Assembly (NCBI GenBank): GCA_017502025.1
Contig: JAFVVS010000062.1
Span: forward strand, 1-36,663
From: Alistipes sp.
Lineage (GTDB): Bacteria; Bacteroidota; Bacteroidia; Bacteroidales; Rikenellaceae
Length of the DNA: 36,663 bases
Direction: 5' to 3'
The notes under the pieces are model-generated. The model was not told the origin of the DNA. It worked only from the letters and a program-made list of their open reading frames with translations, and made no database searches. This document shows positions 1 through 8,283 of this stretch, piece after piece. The translations under genes and the position numbers were made by a program. Position 1 is the first letter of the stretch. Each line of letters begins with the position of its first letter.

Positions 1-35
1 GAGTAGTGAGTAGCGAGTAGTGAGTAGCGAGTAGC
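1..35. repeat. Tandem heptamer repeat (GAGTAGT/C, five copies)
   Basis: Five back-to-back copies of the 7-mer GAGTAG followed by T or C start at the window edge, so the array may extend further left. It lies beyond the 3' end of the minus-strand porX gene. No coding frame or hairpin explains it. It could be a simple slippage-prone spacer. Confidence 0.75.
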
Positions 36-60
36 GAAAGCGGAAAACTTTCAGCACCCC

Positions 61-97
61 CTTACTAGCCCTTACTAGCCTTTACTAGCCCTTATTA
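61..97. repeat. Tandem decamer repeat (CTTACTAGCC, about 3.7 copies)
   Basis: Three full copies of the decamer CTTACTAGCC (the third starts with T) and one partial, diverged copy sit just downstream of the porX stop codon. This is a second, unrelated simple repeat within 100 bases of the first. No U-tract hairpin typical of an intrinsic terminator was seen here. Confidence 0.7.
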
Positions 98-114
98 AAT
101 TGCGCTTATCTCCT

Positions 115-1662
115 CTATTTTTTCGGTTGCAAAACGATATACGGCACAATCATCTCCTCCATAGAGATACCGCCGTGCTGGAAGGTGTCACGGTAGTAGC
201 GGATATGACGATTGGCATCGTTGTTATAGACAAGGAAATCGTTGTTGTAGGCGAAAATATAGCTCGACGAGAGGTTTGACGCAGGGAGCTGCACCTCCTC
301 GGGGCGTGTAACCTCGAATACCTCTTTGCGGTTGTAGGCGAGGTTGCGACCTGTCTTGTAGCGCAGATTTACCGAGGTCTCACGGTCGCCCGTAACCTTC
401 ACAGGGTTATCCACACGCACGGTGCCGTGGTCGGAGGTGATAACAACCGTATGACCACGCTCCGAGAGCATCTTCAAGAGCGTGAACAGCTCCGAATTCT
501 CGAACCATGAGCGTGTGAGCGAGCGGAACGAAGCGTCGTCTTCGGTGAGTTGGCGGATAATCTCGGTCTCGGTGCGGGCGTGCGAGAGGATATCCAGGAA
601 GTTATAGACGATAACCGAGAAGTCGGCATCGTAGATGTGCTGGATATTGTCAATCAGCTTGCGACCCGCCTCGGGGCGCACGAGCTTGTCGAACGACCAC
701 TTGTAGCGCTTGCCCGACTGTGCGATTTGGCGTGCGAGGAACTCCTCCTCATATTGGTTTTTGCCACCCTCCTCGTTGTCGTTGAGCCACTTGTTGGGCA
801 TAAGCTTGTCGATAGCCAACGGCATAAGACCCGCAAAAATGGAGTTTCGGGCGTATTGCGTAGCGGTGGGCAAGATCGAGCAGTAGAAGTCGTCGGTGGC
901 GATGTCGAAGTAGCCACGCAACATACCGCTGATGGTGCGCCATTGGTCGTAGCGGAAGTTGTCGATAAGGAGCAGTGTGGTCTTGCGGTGGCTATCCACA
1001 ACAGGGAAGATTTTCGAGCGCATCAGCGTGTGCGACATCTCGGGTGTCTCCTCGTCACGAGAGTTTATCCACCCCTTGTAGTTGTTGCAGACGAAGCGAC
1101 CGAAGATGCGGTTTGCCTCCGTCTTCTGGTACTGCAAAATCTCACGAATGGAGTCGTCGCCACCCGTCAACTCGATATCCCAATTTACAAGTTTGCGATA
1201 AATCGCTGCCCACTGCTGGAAGGTCGAGGCGTTCTGCATCGAGAGCGATATGCGACCAAACTCGGCACGATAGTCGGCAGTGGTCTGCTCGGTCACGAGC
1301 TGCTGCGAATGAACATGCTTCTTGATGAGTGGCAACATCTGCGACGGATGCACCGGCTTGACTATGTAGTCGGCAATCTTCGAGCCTATCGCCTTATCCA
1401 TAATATCCTCCTCCTCGCTCTTGGTGACCATAATCACGGGCGTATTGGGGCGAACATCCTTGATGAGTGGCAGGGTCTCCAAACCCGTCATTCCGGGCAT
1501 CATCTCGTCGAGGATAATCACATCGTATGCCACCTCCGAAGCCATATCTATCGCATCGTAGCCGTTGTTGCAGGTGTCAACCTCGTACCCCTTCGATTGA
1601 AGGAGCATAATGTGCGGTTTCAGCAACTCTATTTCGTCATCTACCCAAAGAATTTTTACCAT
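115..1662 (-). CDS. porX: PorX-like response regulator with PglZ/alkaline-phosphatase-type effector domain
   Basis: Two-domain cytoplasmic signalling protein of 515 residues. Residues 1-120 form a CheY-like receiver: acidic pair D8/D9, phospho-acceptor D52 (ILDEMMPG), T80 and K102 (VKP). A helical linker follows. From about 220 onward is a PglZ domain of the alkaline phosphatase superfamily, with metal-site motifs such as LLIDNFRYDQW (D234, D239), PTATQYARN (266-273), TSDHG and FQHGG near the end. This is the architecture of PorX, which in Porphyromonas gingivalis controls type IX secretion genes with PorY and SigP and hydrolyses phosphodiester substrates. No PorY or secretion gene is visible here, and none of the lipoproteins in the window shows an evident type IX C-terminal signal. 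The gene starts 12 bases after the upstream Nudix gene, so the two are probably co-transcribed. Confidence 0.93.
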   Translation of the reverse strand: MVKILWVDDEIELLKPHIMLLQSKGYEVDTCNNGYDAIDMASEVAYDVIILDEMMPGMTGLETLPLIKDVRPNTPVIMVTKSEEEDIMDKAIGSKIADYIVKPVHPSQMLPLIKKHVHSQQLVTEQTTADYRAEFGRISLSMQNASTFQQWAAIYRKLVNWDIELTGGDDSIREILQYQKTEANRIFGRFVCNNYKGWINSRDEETPEMSHTLMRSKIFPVVDSHRKTTLLLIDNFRYDQWRTISGMLRGYFDIATDDFYCSILPTATQYARNSIFAGLMPLAIDKLMPNKWLNDNEEGGKNQYEEEFLARQIAQSGKRYKWSFDKLVRPEAGRKLIDNIQHIYDADFSVIVYNFLDILSHARTETEIIRQLTEDDASFRSLTRSWFENSELFTLLKMLSERGHTVVITSDHGTVRVDNPVKVTGDRETSVNLRYKTGRNLAYNRKEVFEVTRPEEVQLPASNLSSSYIFAYNNDFLVYNNDANRHIRYYRDTFQHGGISMEEMIVPYIVLQPKK

Positions 1663-1674
1663 AATATACTCGGT

Positions 1675-2271
1675 TTATTTTATCGCCTTGCGTGTGGCGA
1701 ACACATTGCGTATTGTGGGGTATGAGTGGCGGAGATTCTCCTCGACATCCTCCTTCGAGCACCACTTGGCAACGGCAATATCCTCCTCTTTTTGCGGTTT
1801 GGTAGGGCTGCTCTCTGCCGTGCAGAGGTACCACGAAGTCTGCTTCAACTCCCACACTCCATAAACGCCGTAGGCGTGCAAAGTATTGCACAAAAATCGA
1901 ACAATTTTTGCCCCCTCGACGCCTGTCTCCTCGGCAACCTCTCGAACAGCCGTTGTGTCGGGCTCCTCACCCGGGTCGATATGCCCTTTGGGCAGATCCC
2001 AATGGTGATAGCAGTATATCATCAGCGTTTCGCCCTTCTCGTTTTCGACCAAACCACCGGCAGCCTCTACCCACTTGAACTCGCCAATGAACTGCTCGGC
2101 ATAGGCCTCAATCATCGCATCTTGCACGACGATGGTATTGGCAGTTTCGAAAATTTTGAGTACATTCGCCCTTGAAAGCTCAGACGAAGGCATACGGTAG
2201 TAGTTGTCAATCTCGACCGGTGAGTCGGTGAGAATGAGAAGTTTATCGAGAAAATAGATGTTTAGTTGCAT
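1675..2271 (-). CDS. Nudix hydrolase family protein
   Basis: A 198-residue cytoplasmic protein with a complete Nudix box at residues 96-118: glycine 96, then E102, then REVAEETGV with R110, E111, E114 and E115. Members hydrolyse nucleoside diphosphates linked to another moiety; the substrate cannot be read from sequence. The roughly 70 residues before the Nudix fold form an N-terminal extension seen in a Bacteroidetes group of Nudix proteins. It is the first gene of a two-gene unit with porX, 12 bases apart. A -7-type element (TATCTTTG on the minus strand) lies about 24 bases upstream of the start. The short leader and the S9 peptidase gene diverging on the other side support this start codon. 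Confidence 0.88.
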   Translation of the reverse strand: MQLNIYFLDKLLILTDSPVEIDNYYRMPSSELSRANVLKIFETANTIVVQDAMIEAYAEQFIGEFKWVEAAGGLVENEKGETLMIYCYHHWDLPKGHIDPGEEPDTTAVREVAEETGVEGAKIVRFLCNTLHAYGVYGVWELKQTSWYLCTAESSPTKPQKEEDIAVAKWCSKEDVEENLRHSYPTIRNVFATRKAIK

Positions 2272-2294
2272 CGTTTTGGGGTTTTCGTATACTA

Positions 2295-2302
2295 CAAAGA
2301 TA
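2295..2302 (-). promoter_or_regulatory. Bacteroidetes -7 promoter element for nudix-porX
   Basis: The minus strand reads TATCTTTG, matching TAnnTTTG exactly. It lies 24 bases before the Nudix start codon, implying a very short leader. The -33 element upstream is not convincing, so this rests on the -7 box and its position. Confidence 0.5.
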
Positions 2303-2326
2303 GGAATTTTAAGTTAAATACGGAGT

Positions 2327-4432
2327 ATGAAAAAACTATTTATTGCTATGTCATTGCTACTTTCGGGCTTCGTGGGTTGTAATACTGCCCCCGAGTCCAT
2401 CCAAATCGACAACGCCCTCACCGCCGAGGAGATTGCTGCCGCACGCCTCACCCCCGAGGTTATGTGGAAGATGGGCCGCATAGGCTCGCACGCCCTCTCG
2501 GCAGATGGCAAGACCGTTCTCTACACCCTCACTCGCTACAATATGGCGGAGAATAGGGGAGTCACCGTAATCGTGAGCCACGACATCGCAACAGGCGAGG
2601 AGCGAGAATTGACCGACACCTCGTCGACCTCGACCTCTCCCGTGTGGAGTGCCGATGGTGCCGATATATGGTTCGCATCGAACCGCAGTGGCGATATGCA
2701 GTTGTGGAAGATGCACGCTGACGGCTCGCAGCCACAGCAGGTGTCGCATATCGAGGGTGGCATCGAGGGCTTCGGTATCTCGCCCGACGAGATGCACATC
2801 TACTACACGCAGTATGTTCACGCCAAGAATATCAACTCGGCAGATGTCTATGAGGATGCCGACAAGTCGAAGGCTCGCATCTACGACGATTTGATGGTGC
2901 GCCATTGGGACTATTGGGATGGCGGAAAGTATCTCCACATCTTCGTTGCCGACCTCTTGGCAAATGGCGTGGGCGTTGCAACCGATATCATCGGCAAGGA
3001 GTCGGCTTGGGATGCTCCGCTTGCACCATATTTCGACCACGCCGAGATTGCGTGGAGCCCCGACAGCAAGCAACTTGCCTACACCTGCAAACCGCTCACC
3101 GGAAAGGAGTATGCCGTATCGACCGACTCGGATATTTTCGTTTATGACCTCGAAAATGGCACTACCCGCAACCTATGCAAAGATGTTGCACACCTCCCAT
3201 TTGTGGGCTACGACAAGTATCCTGTATGGTCGCCAAAGGGCGATAAGATAGCTTTCCGCTCGCAGGAGCGCCCGGGCAACGAGGCGGACAAGGAGCGACT
3301 GATGATTTGCGACTTGGCATCGGGCGAGATTAAATATCTGACCAAGAATTTCGACTATCACGCCACAAATGTGGTGTGGGATGGCGAGGAGCAACTCTAC
3401 TTCATCGCACCAATCGAGGCTACCCACCAGATTTGCCGTGTGAAGGCGGATGGCTCAGGCGAGGTTGAGGTGGTGACCAAGGGCGACCACGACATCAACT
3501 CGTTCGAGTTGTGTGGCGGAAAGTGCATCGGCTCGTTGATGACTATTTCGATGGCATCGGAGCTCTTCGACTTCGACCTTGCGACAGGCTCGATGACCAA
3601 GATTACCGCCGTAAATGACTTTGTCTATGACAATATCAAGATGGGCGAGGTGCAGAAGCGTTGGGTGAGGACCACCGACGGCAAGCGAATGCTCACCTGG
3701 ATGATTCTTCCGCCCGACTTCGACCCTAACAAGAAGTATCCGACCCTGCTCTACTGCCAGGGAGGTCCGCAGAGTGTGGTTTCGCAATTTTGGAGCTATC
3801 GTTGGAATTTTCAGCTGATGGCGGCACAGGGTTATGTCGTTGTTGCTCCAAATCGCCGTGGTGTGCCTTCGTTTGGTCAGGAGTGGCTCGACCAGATCTC
3901 GGGTGACTACTCGGGACAGAATATCCGTGACTACCTCTCGGCTATCGACGATGTTGCCAAGGAGAGGTGGAGCGACGAGGAGCGTTTGGGCTGCGTGGGA
4001 GCGTCGTATGGTGGCTATTCGACCTTCTATCTTGCGGGACATCATCAGAAGCGTTTCAAGGCGTTCATCGCACACTGCGGAATCTTCAACTTCGAGTCTA
4101 TGTATGGACACACCGAGGAGTTGTTCTTTGTGAATAACGACTACGGAGGTGCATATTGGGAGAGCAACAACAAGACCGCTATGCGCTCCTATGCCAACTC
4201 TCCGCACAAGGCGGTGGCGAAGTGGGATACACCTATCTTGATTATCACGGGCGAGAAGGACTACCGCATTCCATACTCGCAGTCGTTGGAGGCATTCACC
4301 GCAGCTCGTATGCGTGGCATCCCTGCACGATTGGTATCGTTCGAGAACGAGGCACATCAGGTCTTCAAACCGCAGAACTCGTTGGTTTGGAATAGGGAGT
4401 TCTTCGGATGGTTAGATAAATACCTCAAATAG
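2327..4432 (+). CDS. S9 family peptidase, dipeptidyl-peptidase 5-like lipoprotein
   Basis: Serine exopeptidase of 701 residues. The N-terminus is a lipoprotein signal (LLLSGFVGC, lipidated C18). Residues of about 40-430 form a WD40-like/PD40 beta-propeller with repeated SPDG- and W(S/A)DG-type turns. The C-terminal alpha/beta-hydrolase domain carries the triad S560 (GASYGGY), D645 (GEKDYRIP) and H677 (NEAHQVF). Segments such as LPPDFDPNKKYP, GGPQ.VSQFWS.RWN and ISGDY.GQN.RDYL closely recall P. gingivalis DPP5 from memory, so release of dipeptides from peptides in the envelope is likely. The length is normal for the family. It is a single gene, divergent from nudix-porX, and ends at a strong terminator. 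Confidence 0.92.
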   Translation: MKKLFIAMSLLLSGFVGCNTAPESIQIDNALTAEEIAAARLTPEVMWKMGRIGSHALSADGKTVLYTLTRYNMAENRGVTVIVSHDIATGEERELTDTSSTSTSPVWSADGADIWFASNRSGDMQLWKMHADGSQPQQVSHIEGGIEGFGISPDEMHIYYTQYVHAKNINSADVYEDADKSKARIYDDLMVRHWDYWDGGKYLHIFVADLLANGVGVATDIIGKESAWDAPLAPYFDHAEIAWSPDSKQLAYTCKPLTGKEYAVSTDSDIFVYDLENGTTRNLCKDVAHLPFVGYDKYPVWSPKGDKIAFRSQERPGNEADKERLMICDLASGEIKYLTKNFDYHATNVVWDGEEQLYFIAPIEATHQICRVKADGSGEVEVVTKGDHDINSFELCGGKCIGSLMTISMASELFDFDLATGSMTKITAVNDFVYDNIKMGEVQKRWVRTTDGKRMLTWMILPPDFDPNKKYPTLLYCQGGPQSVVSQFWSYRWNFQLMAAQGYVVVAPNRRGVPSFGQEWLDQISGDYSGQNIRDYLSAIDDVAKERWSDEERLGCVGASYGGYSTFYLAGHHQKRFKAFIAHCGIFNFESMYGHTEELFFVNNDYGGAYWESNNKTAMRSYANSPHKAVAKWDTPILIITGEKDYRIPYSQSLEAFTAARMRGIPARLVSFENEAHQVFKPQNSLVWNREFFGWLDKYLK

Positions 4433-4477
4433 AGAAACTATATAATAGGAGTCTCTTGTTATACAACTTCTGACAAA

Positions 4478-4511
4478 AAGAGCGTGTCCGGCAAATAGCG
4501 GACACGCTCTT
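4478..4511. terminator. Bidirectional intrinsic terminator
   Basis: A perfect 13-bp inverted repeat (AAGAGCGTGTCCG and its complement) encloses an 8-base loop. An A-run lies on the left and a T-rich tract (TCTTTT) on the right. It sits between the converging ends of the S9 peptidase and the fimbrillin operon and can terminate both. Confidence 0.92.
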
Positions 4512-4539
4512 CTTTTGTGCAGATACCTGCGATACCCCA

Positions 4540-7500
4540 CTAAGGCTCATCGGGAGTTACAGGGAGAATCTGCCAATCACGATAGTTATTCCAATTGCTA
4601 TTGCTTAGGGATACATCGGTATTGTTAGTCTGACGAATGTAACGATTTGAGTAATGAATTCGGTTGTATCCATTGTTGGTGACGAATGTATATTGCGTTC
4701 CGTTATTGCTGAACGAAATAGATCCGTTATTCGTAGTACCATTGCAATATGTACCTCGTGCAACACTCTTGATTCTATTATTATTCTCGAAAGCGAATAA
4801 GTTGTAGTAGTTCAGCTCAGTATTTGCCGAAAGGTTGTCATTTACCGCAGTCAAGTATGTGGTGGTATAGTTGTTGTTTCGCAATACATACATTGTCGCT
4901 CCATCTTTGGTAGGATTAGTCGTATTATTGCCAACTGTCAAACCTGCAACCTTTACGCTGCCAACAACCCTCGTGTCGGTCATACCACCCACAGTAGCTA
5001 CAACAGTCATATCGTAGGTGCCCTTGCTGGTCGGTGTCCAATCGATATACCACACAGTTCTCGATGTTGCATCACCCGACGGTGGCGACACAACACTGGA
5101 ATTCATCTCTTGGGTAGCCTGTACGCCGTTGATAGTAACAGATGTAGGCTCGCTACTTGCCAATACACCTACATAGTAGCGAATTGGCTGACCCACTATC
5201 ACATAATCTCGGATAGCCGAGTTTATGCTGGCGATATTTCGGTCGTTCCACTGCAAGAATTTGGATTCGATATAGCTCTTTGTCAATTTGGCAACATCGG
5301 AGTAGATAAGACCGTGCTCGTTCTCCACGATAAGTGTGAAGGTTACGCCATTATCGTTGCAGTCTTCCGGCAAATTGGTTGGGAGCGTACCCTCGATATT
5401 GTAATTGTTGATATCATTCTCCTCACGCAACTTACGCACAATCCTCTCGCCGTTTGTTGTGGTGTGCTCGGACTGTATTACTATATTATGGATTGCGCTA
5501 CCGTATGAGTGGGCGTTGTATAAGATATTTACGAGTGCTCCTGCAACAAAAGTGCTTGTGTCGAGGCTAATAGAGCCGTTGATACTACCAATCTTCTCAT
5601 CCTTCACGCAGCGCACAGGTGCAGCTGTACGACGATTGGTGTAGCAAGGGGTCATATTTGCATTGTATGAGCCCACATTGGTCTCCTCCCACGACTGCTC
5701 CTTCGATATGTAGATGCGCTCACGGTGCATATAGTATTTGATATTATCACCAATGTAGTTCTCAGTGTCCGTACAGTACATAGAGGATTGATAGTCGCCC
5801 TTCTCTCCCACATACTTCCAAGGCAATGCCACCGAAGAGAGGCCTACATCCACACCCTTGTAGCCGGCGTATGGGAAGAAGAGGGTTGTGCCGTTGAATG
5901 TACGGGTGTAGCCGTATTCGCCTGCCTGACCTGTTCCCTTATCGGAGGTGAAGAGGTGGTTCAACTCACTACTTGGCACACGATAGCCATACGGACATGG
6001 GTCGTAGATGGTCTTCGATGTCATACCCGTAGCGATATTGTATCCCCAGAGGAAGTCGTAACGCTCGTGAAGCCAGTTGAAATAGTAGGTACCGCCTGTC
6101 TGCGCCGATGGCAAAATCAGATACATCGGGTTCTCGACAGCATTTTGGAGTGTTGGCCTTGCAAACTGCGCCACTTCGGCTGCCGTCTTCTTGTCCGACG
6201 AGTAGTCGTAGTATGGAGCCGTAATCAGATTTACGAGGTTGTAGTTGTAGGACTCGGGTCCCATCGAAGGGTCCTTGCGACCCCACTGATAGTACAATCC
6301 GTAGGTTTCGAGCGCCTGCTCTCCGTTTGTGCAGGTGGCTCTTGTCGCACCGAGATTACGGTCGAGCACAGTTATGGTGTGGTGCTCGCCCTCGCCCAAT
6401 TCGATATCGACCTCCTGTGGCGACTCTGTAATCCATATATGCCACGACCAAAGAATCTTACCCTGTTCGTCATAGACCGCAATAACGGCATTTCCACGGG
6501 CATCCACACCCTTTGGAACCTTGAAACGGACATAACCAAACTTCAACTCGACGTTGGTTACCAAGCCGAGCTCGCTCTCCCACAAGAGGTGTGCCGACAC
6601 AGGCGATATATCCTCGTGGTCGGGGTAGAGCTTCTGCGAACCACCCGACGAGATGATACCCGCCTGACCATTACCGATAATTGTGGCGAGGAAGCAGTAT
6701 CCGTCGTATGGTATATTGTTGCCGCCCTCATCTTTCAGGTTGTTGCCGTTCTCATCTTTCAGCACCAAATGCTCCGATGTAGGGTCGATGATGTAGCAGT
6801 TGGCAATCTTGAAGACCTCGATGCTGTTGTCGCCTGTGCTGCCGCTCTCGTCATCTACATCGTACTCGTGCAAGCGTGAGAGGTCGTAGTAGCGCTCATC
6901 ACCCTCCTTTTCGAGAATCGCACTGATGGTACCCGAGGTCTGCAAGTTCAATGTTATGTGGTAGATGTATCCTCGCTCGAAGAGGTTAATACGCTCCACC
7001 GTGCCATTTTCGTGCTCGTGAATATGCTCTGCTTTGATAATGGTGGTATATACACCCGACTGCGTATGCACTTCGATCTCCACATCTCTGCCCGGTTCAA
7101 TCAGCGAGTAACCGAGGTAGATGTTATTCTCCAACGACGAACCCTTCATCGAGATAGGATACTTCGCCTCCTCGTGGTACTCGGGGTGGTTACTGTCGTT
7201 GCCAAACATTGCAGTGCGCACAATATTATGATTTTTGTAGTCGCCCCACTCGTAGACCTCGCCAAACTTGTCTTGGCCAACTTCGGTTGGCAACCAAATC
7301 TTACACGAGGTAGGCTGATTACGGATGACAACATCCTCAATCTCGCCCCACATCGAGAGGCTCTGCTCGCTCTGGTCGGCATAAGCCGATACACGAATTG
7401 CCGAACGATAGTGGCGATAGGTTAGGAAGTTGGAGTAGGCAGGATTCTCGAAGTTATGTCCAAACGGCTCACGATAGATATTTGTTCCGTCGGTTGGGTG

Positions 7501-8265
7501 AACATCGCTCTTGTGAGGGTCGTTCGGGTTGTATTTGTGCCAAGCCTGCGCCTCGCAGACATTGCTGACCATAATATCGGTCTCGCCATTGAAATTCTTG
7601 AAGTGGAGTCCTACAATCTCGGTCGGAACACCGTTGATATCGACAGTCTCGTTTATGCGCACAGCATCAAACTCCCCCCACTCTCCGAACAGCGGTGTTG
7701 CAGGTGCGCCCTCTCGCTCAGGGAGCTCGCAGTTCTTAGGGTACCAGCCCACCAAACGGGTGTGGTAGAAGTGGGTTGTATCGACAATTACATCGCCATT
7801 GGCATCTTTGCGCTCCACGATATTCAGCTTGTACTGCTGTACGGGATCAAGCGACACCGAACGATAGTGGATATCCTCGGTATTGTCGGGCGACGAGATG
7901 ATGGTCGCTTCGAGCGTATAAGCCTTGTTCCAGTTGGTGAGCAGAGGGGTGTTTCCCACTCCTCCCGTGAAGGTGTATAGACCGTCAAGATTTTGCGCTA
8001 CATCCTCGTCTATACGCAAGAAGTTCGAATCGAGCTGTTTGGTGGTTATCTGGTCGATAAGCGAGCGCACGGTAAAGCCGAGCTCACGAGCACGAGATAC
8101 GCTCTGACTCTCGATACAGCAGGCAGGCGTTATGGTGGTGGAAGTAGCCGCACTTGTGCCGCCTCCGCCAACAACGATATCGTTGCCCTCGTTGTAGTTG
8201 ATACACGACGAGAGGGCAAGCATTGCAACTGCCACAATGGCAAATCTGTTCAATATCTCTCTCAT
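4540..8265 (-). CDS. Large fimbrillin-like/FISUMP-domain surface lipoprotein (candidate pilus tip protein)
   Basis: About 1,241 residues from the preferred start. The signal peptide has a lipobox (ALSSC). Residues of about 30-450 resemble a fimbrillin-family (Mfa/FimB-like) fold. A FISUMP-type module spans about 485-885. It opens with ANCYII, then has IWSWHIW-like text, LDRNLGAT, YGLYYQWGRKDP, YDPCPYGYRVP and a closing VRCVKD. An Ig-like region follows, and the last 130 residues are rich in asparagine, threonine and tyrosine. Fimbrillin-like proteins with such C-terminal modules often sit at the distal end of Bacteroidales type V pilus operons as tip or accessory subunits; that role is inferred. 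It is the last gene of a four-gene operon, 18 bases after its neighbour. The first ATG (8274) directly abuts AGGAGG, whereas the ATG at 8265 has 9-base spacing, so the latter is preferred. Confidence 0.82.
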   Translation of the reverse strand: MREILNRFAIVAVAMLALSSCINYNEGNDIVVGGGGTSAATSTTITPACCIESQSVSRARELGFTVRSLIDQITTKQLDSNFLRIDEDVAQNLDGLYTFTGGVGNTPLLTNWNKAYTLEATIISSPDNTEDIHYRSVSLDPVQQYKLNIVERKDANGDVIVDTTHFYHTRLVGWYPKNCELPEREGAPATPLFGEWGEFDAVRINETVDINGVPTEIVGLHFKNFNGETDIMVSNVCEAQAWHKYNPNDPHKSDVHPTDGTNIYREPFGHNFENPAYSNFLTYRHYRSAIRVSAYADQSEQSLSMWGEIEDVVIRNQPTSCKIWLPTEVGQDKFGEVYEWGDYKNHNIVRTAMFGNDSNHPEYHEEAKYPISMKGSSLENNIYLGYSLIEPGRDVEIEVHTQSGVYTTIIKAEHIHEHENGTVERINLFERGYIYHITLNLQTSGTISAILEKEGDERYYDLSRLHEYDVDDESGSTGDNSIEVFKIANCYIIDPTSEHLVLKDENGNNLKDEGGNNIPYDGYCFLATIIGNGQAGIISSGGSQKLYPDHEDISPVSAHLLWESELGLVTNVELKFGYVRFKVPKGVDARGNAVIAVYDEQGKILWSWHIWITESPQEVDIELGEGEHHTITVLDRNLGATRATCTNGEQALETYGLYYQWGRKDPSMGPESYNYNLVNLITAPYYDYSSDKKTAAEVAQFARPTLQNAVENPMYLILPSAQTGGTYYFNWLHERYDFLWGYNIATGMTSKTIYDPCPYGYRVPSSELNHLFTSDKGTGQAGEYGYTRTFNGTTLFFPYAGYKGVDVGLSSVALPWKYVGEKGDYQSSMYCTDTENYIGDNIKYYMHRERIYISKEQSWEETNVGSYNANMTPCYTNRRTAAPVRCVKDEKIGSINGSISLDTSTFVAGALVNILYNAHSYGSAIHNIVIQSEHTTTNGERIVRKLREENDINNYNIEGTLPTNLPEDCNDNGVTFTLIVENEHGLIYSDVAKLTKSYIESKFLQWNDRNIASINSAIRDYVIVGQPIRYYVGVLASSEPTSVTINGVQATQEMNSSVVSPPSGDATSRTVWYIDWTPTSKGTYDMTVVATVGGMTDTRVVGSVKVAGLTVGNNTTNPTKDGATMYVLRNNNYTTTYLTAVNDNLSANTELNYYNLFAFENNNRIKSVARGTYCNGTTNNGSISFSNNGTQYTFVTNNGYNRIHYSNRYIRQTNNTDVSLSNSNWNNYRDWQILPVTPDEP

Positions 8266-8274
8266 AATCTTCAT

Positions 8275-8281
8275 CCTCCTT
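8275..8281 (-). promoter_or_regulatory. Shine-Dalgarno sequence deciding the start of the last fimbrillin-operon gene
   Basis: The minus strand reads AAGGAGG immediately followed by ATGAAGATTATG. The first ATG has zero spacing and cannot use the site well. The second, nine bases away, is ideal. Strong Shine-Dalgarno sites are uncommon in Bacteroidetes, so this one is informative. Confidence 0.65.
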
Positions 8282-8283
8282 AT

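Noticed and set aside
550..1725. Long plus-strand open frame (391 codons) opposite porX
   Set aside because: It is antisense to a protein with clear receiver and PglZ motifs; its own translation has no recognisable domain or signal and reflects codon bias of the real gene.
5725..6879. Plus-strand open frame (384 codons) inside the large fimbrillin-like gene
   Set aside because: Antisense shadow of the 4540-8265 gene; no domain, and composition typical of a mirror frame.
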